DNA of 12,566 bases from NCBI GenBank assembly GCA_046706345.1, contig JBJKPL010000172.1, positions 1 through 12,566 of the forward strand, given 5' to 3'. Numbering within the stretch: the stretch's first letter is position 1; each line of letters opens with the position of its first letter. Made by a program: the position numbers and the translations under genes. The notes under the pieces were generated by a model. It was not told the DNA's origin and searched no databases. It saw only the letters and a list, made by a program, of their open reading frames with translations. This DNA is from Sulfidibacterium sp046706345 (GTDB taxonomy: Bacteria; Bacteroidota; Bacteroidia; Bacteroidales; F082). Shown in pieces: positions 1-5,278 of the stretch.

Positions 1-520
1 GGCCACCGGAGCCTGCATGATGGTGCGCGCCTCTGTGTTCCATCAGTTGGGCGGGCTGGATGCCGATTTTTTTGCACACATGGAAGAAATCGATTTTTGC
101 TGGCGCGCAAAAAACGAAGGTTTCAGGATCATGGTGCAACCGGAATCCAAAATTTTCCATGTGGGCGGTGGAACACTGCCCAAAAGTTCTCCGCAGTAAA
201 CCTATTTCAACTTTAGGAACAATTTCATGCTCCTTTATAAAAATCTGCCGGACGGACAATTAAACAAAGTCTTGATAACCCGGCTTTTCCTGGACGGTCT
301 GGCCGGTGTGAAATTTTTGTTGCAGGGGCACTTCAAAGACATCATCGCCATCATTAACGCCCATTTTTACTTTTACAGCCACCTGGGCGTTCTCAGAAAA
401 AAGCGTGCACAGATCACCCGGCGACGGGTTTCATGCATCTATCAGAAAAGTCTTGTTTCGAGATACTATCTGAAAGGAGAGAAGTCTTTCTCAGCGCTGG
501 ATCCCCAGGATTTTTCCTGA
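1..520 (+). pseudogene. Glycosyltransferase family 2, C-terminal part, interrupted by an in-frame stop
   Basis: The reading frame starting at base 2 is open at the window edge and encodes the end of a GT2-type (GT-A fold) sugar transferase of cell-surface polysaccharide synthesis. Visible are the acceptor-side block EEIDFCWR (bases 83-106), which in this family carries the acidic catalytic-base region, and the following FHVGGGTLPKSSP segment typical of Bacteroidota rhamnosyltransferase-like GT2 proteins. After CAG at 194-196 a TAA (197-199) interrupts the frame. The same frame then continues with TYFNFRNNF and a hydrophobic, basic C-terminal region to a TGA at 518-520. Because homology-like sequence continues in the same frame, the stop looks like a nonsense change (for example AAA to TAA), a pair of compensating indels, or a sequencing error, not the natural end. 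The ATG at 227 could restart a 97-residue fragment lacking the catalytic region. The N-terminal nucleotide-sugar-binding half is outside the window. The gene converges on aroQ with a 4-bp gap. Confidence 0.72.
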
Positions 521-524
521 CGGA

Positions 525-944
525 TTATTTTCCCTGAAAATATTTGAGCGCCAGCCGGTAAGAATCCAGGCCGAAACCGATGATCGAACCGGCACAGTTG
601 GGGGCAAGAAAACTGACATGCCTGTAGTCCTCCCTCGAAAAGATGTTGCTGATATGCACTTCCACCACCGGGGTCTGGATCGCTTTGATGGCATCACCCA
701 GGGCCACGGAAGTATGTGTATACGCGCCGGCGTTCAGGATAATCCCATCCTTGGCAGCATCGCTTTCATGAAGCTTATTGATAAGCTCTCCTTCCACATT
801 CGACTGATAATAGGAAATTTCCATTTCCAGAAATTCTGACTGAAACTGTCGTAATACTTCTTCGAAAGAAACATGTCCGTAGATCGTGGGTTCCCTTTTT
901 CCAAGGAGGTTCAGGTTGGGGCCATTGATAATGATGATCTTCAT
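525..944 (-). CDS. aroQ: Type II 3-dehydroquinate dehydratase
   Basis: Cytosolic enzyme of the shikimate pathway that dehydrates 3-dehydroquinate to 3-dehydroshikimate. The 139-residue length fits type II dehydroquinases, which are small and form dodecamers. Family landmarks are all present: the N-terminal strand and loop NGPNLNLLG (7-15), GKREPTIYG with Arg17 and the catalytic Tyr22, QSNVEGELI (47-55), NAGAYTHTS with Asn71 and His77, EVHISN with His97, and Arg108 in the lid-side segment. The frame is open 14 codons further upstream, but the family begins exactly at MKIIIINGPN, so the ATG at 942-944 is chosen. A -7-like box lies just upstream. No other shikimate gene is nearby, so it stands alone, divergent from the DUF434 gene and convergent with the glycosyltransferase remnant. 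Confidence 0.96.
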   Translation of the reverse strand: MKIIIINGPNLNLLGKREPTIYGHVSFEEVLRQFQSEFLEMEISYYQSNVEGELINKLHESDAAKDGIILNAGAYTHTSVALGDAIKAIQTPVVEVHISNIFSREDYRHVSFLAPNCAGSIIGFGLDSYRLALKYFQGK

Positions 945-964
945 CGGTAAAATATTTAACTTTA

Positions 965-972
965 CAAAAATA
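965..972 (-). promoter_or_regulatory. Candidate -7 box for aroQ
   Basis: On the minus strand these bases read TATTTTTG, matching the Bacteroidota TAnnTTTG -7 consensus, about 20 bases upstream of the aroQ ATG. I found no good TTTG -33 element at the usual 19-21 base spacing, so this rests on one box only. Confidence 0.4.
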
Positions 973-976
973 ATCA

Positions 977-1678
977 ATGGCAGCAAACATGAAACCAGGT
1001 GACCATTTTTTCGAGGCGCTCACCGATTATTTATTCTTGCTGGACCGTCATTATCCCGAGAAATCCATTTTGAAAATGATTGGCGACCATTATGCACTGA
1101 GCGCTGAAGAACGCGCCCTGCTTTTCCGGGGTTCGGCCAAACAAGAACTTTTGTCCTTCCGCGAAAGCAAAAAATTATTGGAGCTACCGGCTCACAGCCT
1201 CCTCACCGTGGACGGTTTCAACATCTTCAGAACCGTGGGCAGTTATCTTAACGGGAATTTTGTTTTCGAGGGAATGGATGGCTTTCTGCGGGATGCATCG
1301 GAATTACACCGTCAAAAACTGAACTGGGAAGTTCTGGAAAAGGCCACGGGTCTGATCCTTGAATTTCTGAAATTTAAAAACTGTACCCACGTTGATTTTT
1401 ATTTCGATACTCCCATCAGCCACAGCGGCGACCTGACCCGTCATCTGAACCGGCAAATGAATGTTTTTTCCCTTACAGGAAAGGCAGAAACCGCTTTTTC
1501 ACCCGACCATGTCCTGAAAAAAACCGCCTCAGGATTTATTTGCACCTCGGATTCGAACATCATCGACCAAAGCCGGGTCAACGTATTCGACCTTTCCAAA
1601 GGGGTTTTGGAATATCATTTTCACCCCAGAATATTCTCGCTAAAGACCTACATGGATCAGAGAAAGGATCCGTTATAA
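977..1678 (+). CDS. DUF434-family protein (COG2454-like), possible PIN/NYN-like fold
   Basis: A 233-residue soluble protein without signal peptide or membrane segments. The N-terminal 60-70 residues are a helical region matching my memory of the DUF434 domain. The C-terminal part contains a VDGFNIFRTV motif (78-87) followed by DGFLRD (101-106), the hallmark pattern of this archaeal/bacterial family (second domain DUF5616). No function is established to my knowledge. Asp79 and Asn82 in DGFN, Asp140 and Asp144 in VDFYFD, and Asp192 and Asp197 in SDSNIID form a spaced acidic pattern like that of PIN/NYN-type nucleases; this functional reading is inference. The start at 977 follows an A-rich leader; a second Met (codon 5, base 989) is an alternative. 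The gene is divergent from aroQ with 32 bp between start codons. It overlaps the convergent macrodomain gene by 6 bp at the stop codons. Confidence 0.8.
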   Translation: MAANMKPGDHFFEALTDYLFLLDRHYPEKSILKMIGDHYALSAEERALLFRGSAKQELLSFRESKKLLELPAHSLLTVDGFNIFRTVGSYLNGNFVFEGMDGFLRDASELHRQKLNWEVLEKATGLILEFLKFKNCTHVDFYFDTPISHSGDLTRHLNRQMNVFSLTGKAETAFSPDHVLKKTASGFICTSDSNIIDQSRVNVFDLSKGVLEYHFHPRIFSLKTYMDQRKDPL

Positions 1679-2185
1679 TCCCAACATGGATTGATAGATA
1701 CTGTAATTTTCATTGTCAAAGCAAACGAAATAAACCCTTTCGGGAACGGCGTTTTCTTCCAGGAACTTCCTGACGGTACGGAGGGCAATTCTGGCGGCTT
1801 TTTCTTTGGGAAAGCCATAGATCCCGGTGCTGATGTTTGGGAAGGCCACGGTATGGCAATTATGTTGTTTTGCCAGCTGAAGAGCGGTCCGATAAGCGCT
1901 TTCCAGGAGGTCTTCTTCCTGCTGATGGCCGCCGCGCCATACGGGACCTACGGCATGGATCACAAATTTCGCCGGCAGGCGGTATCCTTTGGTGATCCTG
2001 GCGGAGCCGGTTTCGCAACCACCCAGACTGCGACATTCCTGGAAAAGATCCGGACCGGCGGCACGATGGATGGCCCCATCGACACCCCCACCACCCAGCA
2101 GCGTGCGATTGGCGGCATTCACGATGGCGTCCACCGCCAACTCCGTAATGTCACCCCCGACCAGCTTTATTTTTTCAAATTTCAT
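1673..2185 (-). CDS. Macrodomain O-acetyl-ADP-ribose deacetylase / ADP-ribosyl hydrolase (MacroD/YmdB type)
   Basis: A single-domain macrodomain of 170 residues, the normal size for stand-alone bacterial MacroD-type enzymes. These bind ADP-ribose and hydrolyse O-acetyl-ADP-ribose or remove mono-ADP-ribose from acidic side chains. Visible motifs in order: GGDIT (10-14, adenine/ribose loop), VDAIVNAAN (18-26) with the conserved Asn26, the glycine loop GGGG (31-34) followed by VDGAIHRAAG with Asp36, FVIHAVGP (74-81), and the second phosphate loop ISTGIYGFP (118-126). The motif set is intact, so activity is expected. The ATG overlaps the TGA of the upstream DUF2061 gene as ATGA, suggesting translational coupling. 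The stop codon region overlaps the end of the convergent DUF434 gene. The physiological substrate cannot be read from sequence. Confidence 0.93.
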   Translation of the reverse strand: MKFEKIKLVGGDITELAVDAIVNAANRTLLGGGGVDGAIHRAAGPDLFQECRSLGGCETGSARITKGYRLPAKFVIHAVGPVWRGGHQQEEDLLESAYRTALQLAKQHNCHTVAFPNISTGIYGFPKEKAARIALRTVRKFLEENAVPERVYFVCFDNENYSIYQSMLGL

Positions 2186-2526
2186 CCCTCTGGTTTTGGG
2201 TGGCTGTCCGTCCTGACTTCTGCTTCACGCAGTTTGTGCATCCGTCGATAGGCACTTCGCCAGGCCCTCCGGTTCCAGTATTTCCCCCAGGTTATGTTCG
2301 TCCACAACCGCTCATGAAAATAATACAATATCAGCTTGGCCACCACATCCACGGTTGCAATGGTAGACGAAATCTGCAATACCTGAGTATCCGTCTTATC
2401 GGTCCAGTTTTTGAAAACGATAAAGCTTATGATAAAGGTGGCTCCTGATGCAATGAACCGCCAGCTGATGGCCTTTAGGATACTACGGGTCGGGCTGTCT
2501 TTTTTGATCACTTTTTCCTTGGTCAT
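2182..2526 (-). CDS. DUF2061 small membrane protein
   Basis: A 114-residue protein with two hydrophobic segments, about residues 24-38 and 51-70. The family signature is SILKAISWRFIAS (15-27) near the first segment and LYYFHERLW (67-75) plus TWG (79-81) after the second. The C-terminal tail is rich in Arg and Lys (86-105), which would place it in the cytoplasm. DUF2061 proteins are predicted inner-membrane proteins with no proven function; from memory, some sit near sulfate-activation genes in other Bacteroidota. The ATG at 2524-2526 follows an AT-rich leader without a clear Shine-Dalgarno, common in this phylum. The stop overlaps the macrodomain start by 4 bases. The 101 bp upstream separates it from the phosphatase gene and holds an AT-rich hairpin but no good -7 box, so read-through from upstream is possible. 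Confidence 0.85.
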   Translation of the reverse strand: MTKEKVIKKDSPTRSILKAISWRFIASGATFIISFIVFKNWTDKTDTQVLQISSTIATVDVVAKLILYYFHERLWTNITWGKYWNRRAWRSAYRRMHKLREAEVRTDSHPKPEG

Positions 2527-2582
2527 ACGTTATATTTTTATTTACATCAAAAAACATTCGTTATTCGAACAGCTTCTTAATG

Positions 2583-2599
2583 AATAATTTACAATTATT
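2583..2599. other. AT-rich perfect inverted repeat between phosphatase and DUF2061 genes
   Basis: AATAATT and AATTATT form a 7-bp stem with a 3-base loop. It lies in the 101-bp gap just after the phosphatase stop on the minus strand. The stem has no G/C pairs and no clear U tract, so it is a poor intrinsic terminator and could be chance in AT-rich spacer DNA. Confidence 0.3.
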
Positions 2600-2627
2600 T
2601 GAAGTGCGCTTTTGCTAAGATAAGGCT

Positions 2628-3419
2628 TTATCCGAAATAGGCATGGGCCTTGGTCAAAAATTCGTCATGAACTTTTTGATTGGAGGCAACAATTTCTCTT
2701 CCGAAGATAAAATCATCGCTTCCGCTGAAGGTAGAATTTTTCCCTCCTGCCCTTTCCACGATCAGGGCACCGGCAGCCACATCCCAGGGATTCAGTCCGT
2801 ATTCATAAAAAAGCTCAAAACGGCCGCAGGCCACATAGGCCAGGTCTACGGCAGCAGATCCGAGGCGCCGCACCCCGCGGCTGCTCTGCATCAAATCTTT
2901 GAATAACAACAGATAGTTGTCCAACCGGGAATAATCATAATACGGAAACCCTGTGGCCAGCAAGGCCTGATCCAAAATGCCGGTTTCTGAAACGGTGATC
3001 TTTTTTCCGTTCAGCAAGGCAGGACCGCCCTGCCAGGCAACAAAACATTCGTCCATGTTGATTTCATAGATCACCCCGACAACGGGTTTCAAATATTCCG
3101 TCAGAGCAATAGACACTGAAAATACGGGGATCTTATGAATAAAATTGGTTGTTCCGTCCAACGGGTCCACAATCCAGTTAAAGCGTTCCGCTCTTTTCAG
3201 TTCGGGACTTTCCTCTGCGATGAATCCAGCTTCAGGAACCAGTTTTTGCAATTCGGTCACCAGGAAAGCCTCCGATTTCTTGTCCACATACGAAACCAGG
3301 TCGTGACTTCCTTTGTATTCCACATCCGATTCGCTGAAACGGCTGACTTCGTCGCGAATGATCTTTCCTGCCTGTTGACTGATCGCTGCTATCTGCTGGG
3401 TTATACTTTCAAGATCCAT
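2628..3419 (-). CDS. suhB: Inositol monophosphatase family protein (SuhB-like)
   Basis: A 263-residue Mg-dependent phosphatase of the inositol monophosphatase superfamily, normal length. The metal-binding motifs are intact: EESPE with Glu69/Glu70, the signature VDPLDGTTNFIH (84-95) with Asp85 and Asp88, and PWDVAAGALIVERAGG (211-226) with Asp212. The TTNF form of the motif favours inositol-1-phosphatase/SuhB type over CysQ nucleotidases, which usually have DGTKEF. The frame is open to an ATG at 3444-3446. The start at 3417-3419 is preferred because AGGAAAAAC lies directly upstream and the family begins near MDLESI. With this start the gene overlaps the coaE stop by 11 bases, indicating co-transcription and probable coupling. 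The real substrate (inositol phosphate, other sugar phosphate, or nucleotide) cannot be decided here. Confidence 0.9.
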   Translation of the reverse strand: MDLESITQQIAAISQQAGKIIRDEVSRFSESDVEYKGSHDLVSYVDKKSEAFLVTELQKLVPEAGFIAEESPELKRAERFNWIVDPLDGTTNFIHKIPVFSVSIALTEYLKPVVGVIYEINMDECFVAWQGGPALLNGKKITVSETGILDQALLATGFPYYDYSRLDNYLLLFKDLMQSSRGVRRLGSAAVDLAYVACGRFELFYEYGLNPWDVAAGALIVERAGGKNSTFSGSDDFIFGREIVASNQKVHDEFLTKAHAYFG

Positions 3420-4011
3420 GTTTTTCCTTTTTTCCTGTAAGCTCATTATGTATTTTCAATATCTGAGGGATCAGGAACGCCTTTCCGTCGTTCACGATCA
3501 CAAAATCCGCTTTTTCTATCTTTTTCTTTTCCGGCCATTGATTTTTCATCCGCGAACGGATGGCGGCTTCCGGCAGCCTGTCGCGTTCCCTGACCCGTTG
3601 GAGCCGCACTTTCCCGGGCGCAGACACCAGGATGATGTAGTCGAACTCATGCTCAAGGTGGCTTTCGAACAAAATCGCAGCCTCATGAACGGTATAGTCA
3701 TAACCTTCATGGGCCTCCAACCACTGAAGATATTTGTCCACCACGCCGGGATGGATGATCCGGTTAATATCCCGGAGGGCTTTTTTGTCATTAAAAACCA
3801 CTCGCGCCAGGTTCTGGGGGATCAGCAGGCCGTCACCGCTGTATACGCCGGCACCAAAAGCCTCTTTTACTTTCTCCCGGACCGACGGTTCATTGTACAG
3901 GCTTCGGGCCACACGATCCGCATAGAATACCGGCACCCCCAACGTTTCGAAAATTTGACATACCAGCGTTTTTCCGCTGCCGATATTTCCTGTTAACCCG
4001 ATTTTAAGCAT
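3409..4011 (-). CDS. coaE: Dephospho-CoA kinase
   Basis: Catalyses the last step of coenzyme A biosynthesis, the ATP-dependent 3'-phosphorylation of dephospho-CoA in the cytoplasm. The 200 residues match the family. The P-loop GNIGSGKT is at 8-15. YADRVAR (30-36) carries Asp32 at the conserved DAD-type position. RIIHPGV (84-90), AAILFES (111-117), the arginine-rich lid RVRERDRL (139-146), RMKNQ (154-158) and the late VNDG (173-176) are all in the expected order. The ATG at 4009-4011 sits 9 bases after the stop of the YbbR-like gene, an arrangement common in Bacteroidota. The C-terminus (KKEKHGS) overlaps the phosphatase start. All key motifs are present. Confidence 0.96.
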   Translation of the reverse strand: MLKIGLTGNIGSGKTLVCQIFETLGVPVFYADRVARSLYNEPSVREKVKEAFGAGVYSGDGLLIPQNLARVVFNDKKALRDINRIIHPGVVDKYLQWLEAHEGYDYTVHEAAILFESHLEHEFDYIILVSAPGKVRLQRVRERDRLPEAAIRSRMKNQWPEKKKIEKADFVIVNDGKAFLIPQILKIHNELTGKKEKHGS

Positions 4012-4020
4012 CGATCTCTT

Positions 4021-5022
4021 CTAATTTACAATAATGAATTCAACCGAATACGGATCCATCCGCACATCCCTTGTGATTTTGGGCTGCTTCAAAATTCGAA
4101 GGTTCAAGGTCTTCACACTCCTTAAATCCACGTTTTTCACATCCGGAACCACTTTAAACTGATTTGTTTTCAGCTCTTTGTAATCCTTCAGGAACATATT
4201 GAAGTACAACGTGGTGGTTGCTGGAAACGTCCGGATAACAGGGTTGATCCCTGAAACGTCGATGGGCACTTTCAAACTGAATTCCGTATATTTTTCAATA
4301 TTCAGATTCACACTGACCTGCTCGGGTTCGATGCGCAAAACCCCCGGCAGCGGATTTTGTAACCCGGCCTTTACCTCCTGATCTTTATCCAGGTCATTCA
4401 GGTCAATGGATTGGGTTTGGATCGAAGAAATGGTATCGATTTGTTTCTGTGACCCCCAAATGGTGACTTTGTCCGGAACCACTTTCTCTGCATACAATCC
4501 GTACTGGCTTTTAAACTGCAGGTTCAGCACCGGGGTAATGCTGACTTTTTTACTGGCCAGATCTTCCATATTCAGCTGAAGGTCAGGCGTGGAAAAGATG
4601 ATCTCCGACTCATTGACATTCAGTCGAGTAGCCAGTGGTTCTTTCAATCCCTGGGTGAAAATCGCATAGGAATTGGGCTTGATCTTTTCCATTTTAAGAT
4701 CGGAAAGATTCACCGGCAGGTACTTCAGCTTCCCGGTGATCAAAAGATCCAGCAGGTTGTACCCGTCGGATTTAAAACTGACATTCACCACACTATCCTC
4801 ACTTGAAGCCAGCAGTTTGTTGTTGGGCACGTGTTCATATTTCACCTTCAGGGGATAGGTGACCGAATAATCGGCCGACAGTTTGATCAGGATCCAGAAA
4901 AGCGTGGCCAGCAACAGACAAACCAGGAACACCGGCGTATCGCTTTTCCTTTTGGTTGTTTCCCTGATATCTGTTTCACCGAATGTTTTACCGGAGTTTG
5001 GCATGTCTCTTCTTTCCACCAT
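4021..5022 (-). CDS. YbbR-like domain protein (CdaR-like membrane-anchored protein)
   Basis: A 333-residue protein with a cytoplasmic polar N-terminus, one membrane segment (about 30-49, containing CLLLATLFWILIKLS) and a long exported region of beta-rich YbbR-like repeats. I roughly place these at 52-130, 135-240 and 250-333; the boundaries are estimates. In Firmicutes, YbbR/CdaR proteins bind and regulate the diadenylate cyclase CdaA. No cyclase gene is visible here, so that role is only a family analogy. In Bacteroidota this gene commonly precedes coaE, as it does here with a 9-bp gap. Two starts are possible: the ATG at 5020-5022, and an ATG at 5002-5004 (codon 7) preceded by the purine-rich GGAAAGAAGAGAC. 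A TATTTTTA on the minus strand, overlapping the first start region, would favour the second if it is a -7 box. Confidence 0.82.
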   Translation of the reverse strand: MVERRDMPNSGKTFGETDIRETTKRKSDTPVFLVCLLLATLFWILIKLSADYSVTYPLKVKYEHVPNNKLLASSEDSVVNVSFKSDGYNLLDLLITGKLKYLPVNLSDLKMEKIKPNSYAIFTQGLKEPLATRLNVNESEIIFSTPDLQLNMEDLASKKVSITPVLNLQFKSQYGLYAEKVVPDKVTIWGSQKQIDTISSIQTQSIDLNDLDKDQEVKAGLQNPLPGVLRIEPEQVSVNLNIEKYTEFSLKVPIDVSGINPVIRTFPATTTLYFNMFLKDYKELKTNQFKVVPDVKNVDLRSVKTLNLRILKQPKITRDVRMDPYSVEFIIVN

Positions 5023-5208
5023 GTAAAAATACAGTTTTCTCTGAATGTTCCGAATGATCGTCAGGAATATTCCACTCCAGCGGTCAGGCGACGCGAAAAA
5101 ATTTTATCAACAAGGTAAATAAGTATGTGACAGGCAAAATGCTACAAAATCCTCCGTCCTTTTTCAGAAATGTCAACAAAGCCATCGAAATAGGAAACAC
5201 TATTTATA

Positions 5209-5216
5209 TAAATTTG
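5209..5216 (+). promoter_or_regulatory. Candidate -7 box for dnaE
   Basis: TAAATTTG is a full match to the Bacteroidota TAnnTTTG box, inside the 256-bp divergent spacer between the YbbR-like gene and dnaE. It would start transcription near 5223, giving a leader of about 55 bases. No convincing TTTG -33 element is seen 19-21 bases upstream. The rest of the spacer is AT-rich with no gene-like ORF. Confidence 0.5.
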
Positions 5217-5278
5217 TTTACACAAGATTTTTAAGTTATACCACAGACAATCAGAAAAATAGAGATTTTCATCCATTT

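Noticed and set aside
1691..2251. 186-codon open frame on the plus strand
   Set aside because: Antisense to the macrodomain gene, whose motifs are unmistakable; the plus-strand translation has no recognisable features.
3418..3996. 192-codon open frame on the plus strand
   Set aside because: Lies exactly opposite coaE, which has complete dephospho-CoA kinase motifs.
5254..5270. Short hairpin GAAAA/TTTTC just before dnaE
   Set aside because: A 5-bp AT-rich stem with a 7-base loop is too weak to call a regulatory structure.
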